From positions 1-35,789 of the forward strand of contig CALMON010000102.1 in NCBI GenBank assembly GCA_937871785.1: DNA of 35,789 bases. The letters are read 5' to 3'. The notes beneath the pieces were generated by a model. That model did not search any database. It was not told the origin of the DNA and was given only the letters and a program-made list of their open reading frames with translations. Source of the stretch: an uncultured Granulicella sp. Lineage in GTDB: Bacteria > Acidobacteriota > Terriglobia > Terriglobales > Acidobacteriaceae. Within the stretch, counting starts at the first letter, position 1, and each line of letters opens with the position of its first letter. Positions 7,499 to 14,607 of the stretch are shown one piece after another. The position numbers were made by a program, and so were the translations under genes.

Positions 7499-7735
7499 TC
7501 AGGACGACACGAAGCTGCCTCCACCCACAAAGTGAACCACTTCCAGCCGGTCTCCGTCCGTTACCGTCAGGTCGTTCCATCCGCTGCGCCGGGCGATGTC
7601 GCCATTCAATTCCACGGCAATCCGGTCGGCTTTCAAGCCGAGCGCCGCTACAAGCTCCGTGAGGGTGACGCCAGCAGAAACATCCGCAAGCTCCCGTTGT
7701 TCTCCGTTCAGCATAATGCAAAGCGATGCGTTCAT
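7499..7735 (-). CDS. thiS: ThiS-like sulfur-carrier protein with C-terminal tail
   Basis: The 78-residue product has the beta-grasp ThiS pattern: MLNGEQREL, then GVTLTELVAALGL, then RIAVELNGDIARRSGWNDLTV and GDRLEVVHFVGGG. In the family the protein ends at Gly-Gly, which ThiF adenylates and thiocarboxylates for thiazole synthesis by ThiG. Here five more residues, SFVSS, follow before the TGA. No thiG, thiF, thiH or thiE is next to it; thiD lies 2.5 kb away on the same strand beyond an unrelated gene. Neither possible ATG (7735 or 7714) has a clear Shine-Dalgarno. It may be a precursor needing proteolysis or an inactive copy. Confidence 0.75.
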   Translation of the reverse strand: MNASLCIMLNGEQRELADVSAGVTLTELVAALGLKADRIAVELNGDIARRSGWNDLTVTDGDRLEVVHFVGGGSFVSS

Positions 7736-8039
7736 CAGATTCAGCGTAGCAGCTTGGGCGCTTTTCCTTCAGGTGTAACGATCTCTGCTCCCTTTTACGT
7801 CGCGCCTTCAGCGCTCTTCCCGTTGTGCGTACCGAGTGCCTACGGCTTCGCCCTGGGCCGGTACAGGACGGACCTCCAGCCCCAAGCAAGACCACGACAC
7901 CTCAAAGGCCCTGCTCCGATAGCAGTCCTCAGCTTCCGTGCCCGCCAGCGCGCCGAAAAGATTTTCCGTACGGGGCGAGACAGCGCCAGCGGTCGCGTGT
8001 TGAAGTTATGGTGTCTAGTCTGCCGACAAGGAGCCGCGC
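7736..8039. other. Intergenic region upstream of thiS and the DUF1800 gene
   Basis: These 304 bases separate divergent genes. The visible features are the repeat arm at 7844-7874 and the AAGGAG Shine-Dalgarno of the DUF1800 gene near 8029. I looked for a TPP riboswitch on the thiS side (CTGAGA and the ACCTGATCTGG-like core) and did not find one. No gene is supported. Confidence 0.5.
7844..7874 (+). repeat. Dispersed repeat, arm 2 flanking thiS
   Basis: This begins GGCTTCGCCCTGGGC (7844-7858), an exact inverted match to 7362-7376. It continues CGGTACAGGACGGACC, which aligns with the continuation of the other arm with a few substitutions and one indel. The two copies face each other across thiS. 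Confidence 0.6.
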
Positions 8040-10103
8040 ATGAATGCTGTCATGTTGTTTCGTCGTTTGCCTGTAAGGACGGTGATCGCCTTGAGCCTCG
8101 TCGCGCAGCTCACCTTTCCCGCGTCTCTGCTAGCGCAGCAGGCTGGCGCTGCCGTAGAACAGAGCGCGGCTGCGACCAGAGCGAGCCAGCCGACAGTGCC
8201 CCCGGCTGGCACGGAAGCGGCTCCGCTGCGAGGCGACTCGATCCTTCTGCAGGTGCTCAATCGCTTTACTTACGGCCCGCGTCCCGGAGACCTTGAGCAC
8301 CTCCGCACCATCGGCCTGAGCGCCTGGTTTCAGGCCCAGCTCAATCCCGAGTCGATCGACGACAGCGCGCTCGACAAACGGCTGGCCGACTACCCGGCGA
8401 TGAACATGCCCCTGTATAAGCTCATGGAACTCTACCCGTCCAATGGCACGATCCGCGCCAGCCTTGCCGGCCGTGCGTCTTCGCCCGGCGGCGACGCGGC
8501 CAAGGCGATCTATGCCGACCAGTCGGAACGCTACAAGGACAAAAAGAAAGGCAAAACCGATGCCGCCGCGGTCGAAGAGGACGCGACCCTGCCCCAGGAC
8601 GCGGCCACGATTGCCGCGCTTCCTCCCGCGCAGCGCTTCAAGGCTCTCTGCCATTTGAACCTCGCGCAACTCAAGCAGCTACGCCGGTCGCTTTCCGCTG
8701 AGGAGCGCGATCATCTGACCGACGGCATGACCCCGGCGCAAACCGAAGCGCTCGCCGCTTTCAACGGTCCCCGCGGCGTGGTCGAAGCCGAAGACATCCA
8801 GGTCAAGCTGCTGCGCGACGTGTACAGCGAGCGTCAGCTCAAGGAGCTGATGGTCGACTTCTGGCTCAACCACTTCAACGTTTACATGAAGAAGTCGCAG
8901 CAGGCGCCTTACTACATCGCGGCGTATGAGCGCGACGCCATTCGCCCCTACGCTCTCGGCCATTTTGAACATCTTCTGGTCGCGACGGCAACGAGCCCCG
9001 CGATGCTCAACTATCTTGACAATGCGAGCTCCATCGGGCCCCGATCGGACTATGCTCTCGGCCGCAACTCCGACGGCAGTCTGCGCCGGTCGGCTCCCAA
9101 GAGCAAAGACGTTGGCTTGAACGAGAACTACGGCCGCGAGCTGATGGAGCTGCACACGCTGGGCGTCGGCGGTGGCTACACGCAGCACGACGTCACGGAA
9201 GTGGCCAAGGTGTTTACCGGTTGGACGGTGGGCAAACAACGCGGGCAGGACGTCACGGCACAGGCGGAGTTCGACGCCGACAAGCACGAGCCCGGCGACA
9301 AGACCGTGCTCGGCCAGAAGATCAAGTATGGCGGGCAGTCCGAAGGGCAGCAGGTGCTGCACCTGCTGGCGAACAACCCGGCTACCGCCCGCTTCATTTC
9401 CACCAAGCTGGCCCTGTACTTCGTGAGCGACACGCCGCCGTCGGCCATGGTCGACCGCATGGCCGCGAAGTTTCTGGAGAGCCGCGGCGACATCCGCCAG
9501 GTGCTGCTCACCATGATTCATTCGCCGGAGTTCTTCACGGAAAGCACGTATCGCTCCAAGGTGAAAACGCCGCAGCAGTACGTAGTCTCGGCGGTGCGCG
9601 CGGCGGGGTCGGACGTGAAGAACACCGGGGGCATGGCGGAGGCCGTTGCCGCGCTCGGCATGCCGCTGTACGGGATGCAGACGCCGAACGGCTATTCGAT
9701 GAAGTCGGATGCCTGGAACAACACGGCCGCGCTGGTGTCGCGGATGAATTTTGCTTTGGCGCTGGCGACCAACAAGGTATCGGGAGTATCGACCGACTTC
9801 GACAGGCTGCTCGGCGGCGATGGCGCGCCGCTTTCGGCGGCAGACAAGGACGCCAAACTTGAGCAGGCGATCCTGCATGTGCCTGTGAGCGACCGCACCC
9901 GAACGCTGATCCTGCAGCAGACCGCGCAGGACCCTCGCCAGCAGGCCTCGGACCTGCGGCAGGTAGCGGCAGTGAAGGGTAAGCGCGATCCGTTGTCCGT
10001 CCGCTCCGCGCAAGACCGCCCGGCGGACCCCGCGACTCTGGACACGCAGGCCGCCCTCGCGTCCGGCCTGGTGTTCGGCTCGCCGGAGTTTCAGCGCCGC
10101 TAG
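8040..10103 (+). CDS. Secreted DUF1800 protein
   Basis: The 687-residue product has a signal peptide (about residues 1-32, ending SLLAQQ). The DUF1800 domain starts at NRFTYGPRPGDLEHLRTIGLSAWFQAQL (about 73-100). It continues through MVDFWLNHFNVY (about 270-281), ENYGRELMELHTLGV (about 362-376) and VAKVFTGWT (about 387-395), all typical DUF1800 blocks. The family is abundant in acidobacteria and planctomycetes; its biochemical role is unknown. A charged insertion (KKKGKTD region, about 168-180) interrupts the domain. It is usually paired with a DUF1501 gene, which is absent here: a repeat element and thiD follow. The start has a strong AAGGAG Shine-Dalgarno. Confidence 0.9.
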   Translation: MNAVMLFRRLPVRTVIALSLVAQLTFPASLLAQQAGAAVEQSAAATRASQPTVPPAGTEAAPLRGDSILLQVLNRFTYGPRPGDLEHLRTIGLSAWFQAQLNPESIDDSALDKRLADYPAMNMPLYKLMELYPSNGTIRASLAGRASSPGGDAAKAIYADQSERYKDKKKGKTDAAAVEEDATLPQDAATIAALPPAQRFKALCHLNLAQLKQLRRSLSAEERDHLTDGMTPAQTEALAAFNGPRGVVEAEDIQVKLLRDVYSERQLKELMVDFWLNHFNVYMKKSQQAPYYIAAYERDAIRPYALGHFEHLLVATATSPAMLNYLDNASSIGPRSDYALGRNSDGSLRRSAPKSKDVGLNENYGRELMELHTLGVGGGYTQHDVTEVAKVFTGWTVGKQRGQDVTAQAEFDADKHEPGDKTVLGQKIKYGGQSEGQQVLHLLANNPATARFISTKLALYFVSDTPPSAMVDRMAAKFLESRGDIRQVLLTMIHSPEFFTESTYRSKVKTPQQYVVSAVRAAGSDVKNTGGMAEAVAALGMPLYGMQTPNGYSMKSDAWNNTAALVSRMNFALALATNKVSGVSTDFDRLLGGDGAPLSAADKDAKLEQAILHVPVSDRTRTLILQQTAQDPRQQASDLRQVAAVKGKRDPLSVRSAQDRPADPATLDTQAALASGLVFGSPEFQRR

Positions 10104-10140
10104 ATCGGCTTCCTGAGGTATAGCTTTACTCTCTAACATT

Positions 10141-10231
10141 GTCATCCTGAACCGGGTGAAGAATCTGCTTTCCTCTCGGCATCCACACCGGATCAGGAAA
10201 GCAGATCCTTCGCGTTGCTCAGAAGGACAAC
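10141..10231. repeat. REP-like imperfect inverted repeat
   Basis: The left arm 10141-10173 (starting GTCATCCTGA, ending ATCTGCTTTCC) and the right arm 10196-10231 are inverted copies around a 22-base loop. The inner GAAGGATCTGCTTTCC core matches in 15 of 16 positions. The arms lie between the convergent ends of the DUF1800 gene and thiD, a typical place for REP/BIME elements that stabilise or terminate transcripts. A related single copy lies at 30681-30699. Confidence 0.75.
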
Positions 10232-10269
10232 CTCCAAGGATGATAGTCGCGGGTAAACGTTCTGGAATG

Positions 10270-11127
10270 CTACTCCTGCGCGCCTTTTCGCGGCCACAGC
10301 AAGCCAAGCGGCCCCCGGCCCGTGCCGACACCGGGCGCCTGCCGCAAGGCTTCCGTCACATAGGCCTTGGCGGCAGCGACGGCTTCTGCAGGAGCGTCGC
10401 CCAGCACTAACCGGCAAAGCAGCGCGGAAGAAAACGCGCATCCGGTGCCGTGGGTCGAGGTCGTATCCACATGGATGCCCGGAAATCGATGCGATCCTCC
10501 GGATGGGGTGAGCAGCAGATCGTCCGGCGGCGTTTGCTCGCCCCCCGTCGCGACGATGTGCAAATGCGGAGCGAGGCGATGCATCCGCTCGAATGCGGCG
10601 GCCGTGCCTTCGTGCGGCGCGGCCCCGGCCAGCACCTGCAGCTCGTCGAGGTTGGGCGTGATCCAGTCCACCAGGGGCAGCAGGTCGTCACGCAGACTCT
10701 GCACAGCGTCTGGCGCGAGCAGCGGCGCTCCAGAACTCGACAGCAGAACGGGGTCGAGCACCACGGCGACGGGAGCGTTTGCCGGCCTCGCTTCCCGCCA
10801 GCGCCGCAGATAGTCGCACGTGGCTCGTACCGCCAGGGCGTCGCCCAGCATGCCGATTTTGACGCCGACGGGAGGCACATCGGCCTGCAGTTCAGCCAAT
10901 GTTTGGTCGATAAAGCTGGAGACCGAATACGTCGCTTGAACGCCGCGCGTCGACTGCGCGGTAAGGCTCGTAATGCACGCTGTCCCGAACAAGCCGAATG
11001 CCGCAAACACCTGAAGATCGGCTGTGATACCCGCACCACTGGAAGGATCAAAGCCGGCGATCGTTAGCACGACAGGAGGCGGTTCTGCTAAAGGAGGTTC
11101 ATGGCGCTCGTGGAGTGCGTCGGTCAT
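10270..11127 (-). CDS. thiD: ThiD, hydroxymethylpyrimidine (phosphate) kinase
   Basis: The 285-residue product has the ribokinase-like ThiD motifs. These are IAGFDPSSGAGITADLQ (residues 23-39), GVKIGMLGD (88-96), VLDPVLLSSSG (123-133), TPNLDE (157-162) and the anion-hole/catalytic THGTGCAFSSA (225-235). ThiD phosphorylates 4-amino-5-hydroxymethyl-2-methylpyrimidine twice in thiamine synthesis. I chose the ATG at 11127, which has AGAAGG upstream; the frame is open to 11211 but the extra residues are not family-like. No thiE follows. No TPP riboswitch is visible in the short leader. Confidence 0.93.
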   Translation of the reverse strand: MTDALHERHEPPLAEPPPVVLTIAGFDPSSGAGITADLQVFAAFGLFGTACITSLTAQSTRGVQATYSVSSFIDQTLAELQADVPPVGVKIGMLGDALAVRATCDYLRRWREARPANAPVAVVLDPVLLSSSGAPLLAPDAVQSLRDDLLPLVDWITPNLDELQVLAGAAPHEGTAAAFERMHRLAPHLHIVATGGEQTPPDDLLLTPSGGSHRFPGIHVDTTSTHGTGCAFSSALLCRLVLGDAPAEAVAAAKAYVTEALRQAPGVGTGRGPLGLLWPRKGAQE

Positions 11128-11262
11128 GAGGCCTTCTTCCGGAGCACAAGCCACACGTCCGGGAGCTACCGGGCTGGCGGCGAATAGGTTGAACTTACAT
11201 TTATGTACCATATCGCAGGATTATTTTCAATCAAATGACAGCGTAAAAACGTCGATTTTTGT

Positions 11263-11291
11263 TTGACTTAGCCCTCAGCGACTTAGACAAT
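11263..11291 (+). promoter_or_regulatory. Putative promoter of the RlpA-like gene
   Basis: TTGACT (11263-11268), a 17-base spacer and GACAAT (11286-11291) form a reasonable -35/-10 pair in the divergent thiD/rlpA intergenic region. The predicted start falls at about 11297-11298, on the ATG itself, so the mRNA could be nearly leaderless. The -10 is only a partial match. Confidence 0.35.
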
Positions 11292-11297
11292 GGAGTT

Positions 11298-11876
11298 ATG
11301 AATTTGTTACGGATTCATCCGCTGGACCGGTCGGGTCGCCAACGCCTTCTTCCCTTCCGCATTTCTCCTCTCCTGGGCGCATCGCTGGCGCTCGCGTTGC
11401 TTGCGACGGGCGTCCTCACTTCAGCGCGCGCCGTGCAGCCGGCGACGTCGAAACACAGGCCGACGTGGCTGCAGCTTGGCCGGGCGACCTGGTATGGCAA
11501 GCAGTTTCATGGGCGCCGGACGGCGTCGGGCGAAAAGTTCGACATGCACGCGTTCACCGCCGCACATCGTAGCCTTCCGCTCGGTAGCTGGATTCGCGTG
11601 ACCAACACCGCGAACCTGAAATCGGTTCTGGTACGGGTGAACGACCGGGGGCCTATGTCGCAAAAGTACGTTGTCGACCTTTCTTACCAGGCGGCGCAAG
11701 CGATCGGCATCAGCGGTTTCGCTGACGTGCGCATCGACGAGTTGCGCAAGGACGATCCTGAGGTACTGCTCGCGATGAACGCCGGTTTGCCTCGCCTAAG
11801 TGCTCCGCTGATCGAAGACACCGGGGCCAATGCAGAAGGCATGCCCGTGCTCGACCCCAGGATTGCCCTGCGTTGA
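11298..11876 (+). CDS. rlpA: RlpA-like septal ring protein (double-psi beta-barrel)
   Basis: The 192-residue product has an N-terminal signal anchor (about residues 25-45) and one double-psi beta-barrel domain. Its motifs are GRATWYGKQFHGRRTASGE (61-79), FTAAHRSLPLGSWIRVTN (86-103), VRVNDRGPM (112-120) and VVDLSYQAAQAIGI (125-138). These match RlpA, an envelope lytic transglycosylase acting on denuded glycan strands at the septum. There is no SPOR domain, unlike the longer proteobacterial RlpA. No lipobox Cys is seen, so it is probably secreted or membrane-anchored. The start is an ATG with TGGAGT just upstream; a longer frame from 11259 is less likely. Confidence 0.88.
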   Translation: MNLLRIHPLDRSGRQRLLPFRISPLLGASLALALLATGVLTSARAVQPATSKHRPTWLQLGRATWYGKQFHGRRTASGEKFDMHAFTAAHRSLPLGSWIRVTNTANLKSVLVRVNDRGPMSQKYVVDLSYQAAQAIGISGFADVRIDELRKDDPEVLLAMNAGLPRLSAPLIEDTGANAEGMPVLDPRIALR

Positions 11877-11912
11877 AGGCGGAACCAGCAAGCCTCTGTA
11901 CTACGAAGACTT

Positions 11913-11958
11913 CCGACACGACAAAGCCTGCCATAGCGGCAGGCTTTTGTCGTGTTGG
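11913..11958. terminator. Bidirectional hairpin terminator
   Basis: Arms at about 11913-11932 and 11938-11958 form a stem of about 17 bp. Its core CACGACAAAGCCTGCC pairs with GGCAGGCTTTTGTCGTG with one bulged base, and the loop is short. T-rich and A-rich runs lie inside the stem rather than after it. It sits between the convergent rlpA and zinc-ribbon genes and can serve both. Confidence 0.8.
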
Positions 11959-11971
11959 GAGTAGTGGAGCG

Positions 11972-12151
11972 TTAGAGCTTCTCGAAGAAGTCGCACGCAG
12001 AGCACGAAATGTAGACGCCGCCCGGGACATTGCGCTCGCGATCCTTCACGCGCTTGACGATCCGAGTTGCGCTCGAGCATTTGGGGCAGGCGGTGCTTTT
12101 CTGGGTATCCATGACCTTCTTACGGTCACCGGTCTTGGCAATCTTCGCCAT
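11972..12151 (-). CDS. Small zinc-ribbon protein
   Basis: The 59-residue product contains two CxxC knuckles: CPKC (22-25) and CSAC (50-53). They are joined by a basic stretch with KRVKDRER. This is a zinc-ribbon or rubredoxin-like metal site, a fold common in ribosome-associated and transcription proteins; the role here is not known. I chose the ATG at 12151, which has a perfect AAGGAG Shine-Dalgarno. The frame continues upstream to 12229 without support. It is the last gene of the minus-strand block and stops just before the terminator. Confidence 0.78.
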   Translation of the reverse strand: MAKIAKTGDRKKVMDTQKSTACPKCSSATRIVKRVKDRERNVPGGVYISCSACDFFEKL

Positions 12152-12310
12152 GTGTGGAACTCCTTGACAAAAGTGTGGCCGTCCCGCGGCATCTGCACGA
12201 CAGGGTCTGCAGGTTGTTCGAAGCGACACGCGTGGAAAACCAGGCGAGCAGAAAAACGAACGGCGAGCGTAGCGCTTCCGTTAGTCTACACGACTTTTTG
12301 GGTGCGCCGG

Positions 12311-13483
12311 CTAGGCCGATGGCAGCCCGTGTGCGGTGCCGACAAGCTTTGGCGCCGTGGTGGCGGGGGCGTTCGGCGGCGCTGGCGCGTTCGACGGCGC
12401 GCTTGCAGGAGTTGCTGCGCTGTGCCCTTCGCCGGGTTTCAGCAGCGTCGGCGCGGTCGTCTGGTGACGGCCGTCCTCATCCGGTTGCGAGTCGCCGGAA
12501 GCGATCGTCCTCGTCTGCAGCGGGATCGTATCGCCGCCAATCTCATTTTTGTCGTGAATCTCAATCGGCTTGCCCACCTCCGCGATCTCCAGCCGAACTA
12601 CCCGGTCTCCGCGAAAGCGGACGAACTTGGTGGCCTGTGGGGGCTGACCGTAGATCCACTCCTCAAAATGCGGACTGTTCGGGTTCTTGGGATCAGTATG
12701 CTCGCGCTCCTTGTCATGCGGCGCACCGAGCGCAGCCAGCACCATGCGTTTGGTCATGCCTACCAGAACATCATGCGAAGCGACCGCTTCTCTCACCTTG
12801 GGCGGGAGCGTATCCGCATAGGCTTCTTCGCTGGTTTTCGCTTTGAAGTCTACAATCGGGTCGAGCAGCGCCTTTACTTCCGCGGCGCTGATCTCCGGGA
12901 TGCCGCCTTCAAAGACCAGGGTGATGCGACAGCCCGTAGCTGTGGGGCCCTGCGGTGCGATCTGCTGATCGTTCAGCGAGAGATGCGACAGAAAACGGTG
13001 CTTCGCGTACGGGCCGCCGTTGAAGTCGAGCACGATGCGGTCGCCTTTAAAGTCGATCGACGTGATAGCAACGCGTTCGCCGGCCTGCGCGGAGATGCCA
13101 CGCTCGTAGAGCATCTTGCGGTAGTCTTCGTCGCGCGGCGTCATGTTCCCATTGGCCTGCAGTGTCAAACCCGCGCCGAGGGGCAGTTGCCGATGCGCAA
13201 ACCCCTGCTCGGCCACGAGATTCTGCAGCAGACTGCGGCGGCCTCGCTCGGTCAACCCCTCATCCGGAATGGGCAGGTGGGTCGGGGTGAACTCGGTAAC
13301 GGCGTCGTCGGTGGCGGTCTTCATGCCGACGACAAACACCTGCGCCCCAGCCGCGCCTAAGCAGGAGGCGATCAGACAAAAAACAGCTAGAAGATGATGC
13401 TTGCGTGGACCCAAGGGTGACTCCGGCAACGTGCTAGCCAAAGTCTGCACCTTTCGCCGAACTTTCGCAAATCCGCTATGCAC
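12311..13483 (-). CDS. Secreted protein with BamE/SmpA-like C-terminal domain
   Basis: The 390-residue product has a signal peptide (hydrophobic core about 30-47, ending GAAGAQ). The middle domain (about 60-230) is one I do not recognise. Residues 241-302 resemble the BamE/SmpA/OmlA fold: VGMTKRMVLAALGAPH, then EEWIYG, then VRFRGDRVVRLEI. The tail (about 335-390) is rich in Pro, Ala and Thr and probably disordered. The GTG at 13483 has no Shine-Dalgarno and lies only 17 bases from the end of the CPBP gene, so translation may be coupled or the start may lie slightly further in. An envelope assembly role is suggested only by the fold. Confidence 0.65.
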   Translation of the reverse strand: MHSGFAKVRRKVQTLASTLPESPLGPRKHHLLAVFCLIASCLGAAGAQVFVVGMKTATDDAVTEFTPTHLPIPDEGLTERGRRSLLQNLVAEQGFAHRQLPLGAGLTLQANGNMTPRDEDYRKMLYERGISAQAGERVAITSIDFKGDRIVLDFNGGPYAKHRFLSHLSLNDQQIAPQGPTATGCRITLVFEGGIPEISAAEVKALLDPIVDFKAKTSEEAYADTLPPKVREAVASHDVLVGMTKRMVLAALGAPHDKEREHTDPKNPNSPHFEEWIYGQPPQATKFVRFRGDRVVRLEIAEVGKPIEIHDKNEIGGDTIPLQTRTIASGDSQPDEDGRHQTTAPTLLKPGEGHSAATPASAPSNAPAPPNAPATTAPKLVGTAHGLPSA

Positions 13484-13500
13484 TGGCGCAGCATCAACGG

Positions 13501-14586
13501 CTACTCGGAGGGGTGCTCCGCGCCTTCGCTCAGATGCTTTTCAATCACCGGAAGCGTGGAAGCCGCGCTCGACGTGACGGCGGCGATCTGCACCAGCGGC
13601 GCTGGGCGCGCGGCAGCGGCAGCTTCCATCGCCGTATGCTCCGCCGGGGGCGTGACGTCCATCGCATAGCCTGCCGCGACGATGGGACGGTAGGTGTATT
13701 GCCAGGCGAAGTCACGAGTAAGGCTATACAGGAGCGGGAACGCCGCAAGCACGACGGCGACCGTAAGCACAGCGCCTTCCGGGCCGTACAGCCCTCCGGT
13801 CAGCCAGTTTGCGCCCTGGATGTTCGTGTCCACCATCGCGGAAAACGCGTCGGAGCCCCCCACCGGCAGGCCGAATACAACGCCCATCGTGGCCATCCAG
13901 GCAAAATGCAAGCCCCAGCCCAGCCAAAGCGCCTGCGTCCTCTGGTACGCCACCGCCAGCAGCAGCCCCAGCAGGAACGCCACCACCAAGCTGGTGCGGC
14001 TGCTTTGCGCGTGAAACGCGGCAGCCGAAGCATACAGGCACGCCATGAAAAACGTCGCTGCTGAAACTCCGACCGCGCGCGTAAGCCGGATATACAGGTA
14101 TCCACGGAAAGCGACTTCGAGAGCCAGGCTCAACAGGGCGAGGGTCAACAGCGAAAGCAACGTCAGTCCCCAGCCGCGCGGCTGAAACCAGAACGTCGGC
14201 AGCAGGTCACCGGCCAGAAACATCGGCAGCACAGCCGCGACCAGCATCGCCCAGCCGAGAGCCGCGCCCAGGCTCCACTCCCGCCCCCGGGTCGCCCGCG
14301 TAGGCAGCGCATTCACATGGCGCAGGGACGCGCGCCGTGTCGCCACCCAATGGATGGCGGTGAACCCGGTAAGAAGCAGAAACAGGAGAAACGCCGCTTC
14401 CAGCAAGGGCTGGAAGATTTCCAGCCGAAACCGCAGGGCGAGCCCAGCAGCGGAATGGTTGGCAGCCGTCTTCGCGGCCAGCCCCCAGAGGCCTCCCGTC
14501 ACAAAGAGCGCGAACTCCATGGACCGGGGGATAACAGGCGCGTTGGGCTGCGCGGTCGGAACAACGCTGGGACTTGGATCAGGCAG
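13501..14586 (-). CDS. CPBP-family membrane protein with degenerate active site
   Basis: This polytopic protein (361 residues from a CTG start, 339 from the ATG at 14520) has about eight membrane segments and the Rce1/CPBP layout. Numbering from the ATG, motif 1 reads LEVAFRGYL (134-142) where EExxFRG is usual, so the first catalytic Glu is Leu. Motif 2 keeps His 170 but lacks the usual Phe four residues before it. Motif 3 is GLHFAWM (203-209), keeping His 205 but with Met where Asn is usual. The CTG at 14586 is preferred because AAGGAG (14594-14599) lies 7 bases upstream, the frame is open, and the ATG has no Shine-Dalgarno. It follows accA and precedes the BamE-like gene. Confidence 0.75.
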   Translation of the reverse strand: MPDPSPSVVPTAQPNAPVIPRSMEFALFVTGGLWGLAAKTAANHSAAGLALRFRLEIFQPLLEAAFLLFLLLTGFTAIHWVATRRASLRHVNALPTRATRGREWSLGAALGWAMLVAAVLPMFLAGDLLPTFWFQPRGWGLTLLSLLTLALLSLALEVAFRGYLYIRLTRAVGVSAATFFMACLYASAAAFHAQSSRTSLVVAFLLGLLLAVAYQRTQALWLGWGLHFAWMATMGVVFGLPVGGSDAFSAMVDTNIQGANWLTGGLYGPEGAVLTVAVVLAAFPLLYSLTRDFAWQYTYRPIVAAGYAMDVTPPAEHTAMEAAAAARPAPLVQIAAVTSSAASTLPVIEKHLSEGAEHPSE

Positions 14587-14607
14587 GGAGCAACTCCTTA
14601 ACGTCGG

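Noticed and set aside
7736-7900. TPP riboswitch in front of thiS (also checked before thiD)
   Set aside because: Neither the CTGAGA nor the ACCTGATCTGG-like conserved segments are present on the relevant strand.
8679-10331. A 550-codon minus-strand frame opposite the DUF1800 gene
   Set aside because: The DUF1800 motifs on the plus strand are clear; the antisense product is Arg/His-rich with no family features.
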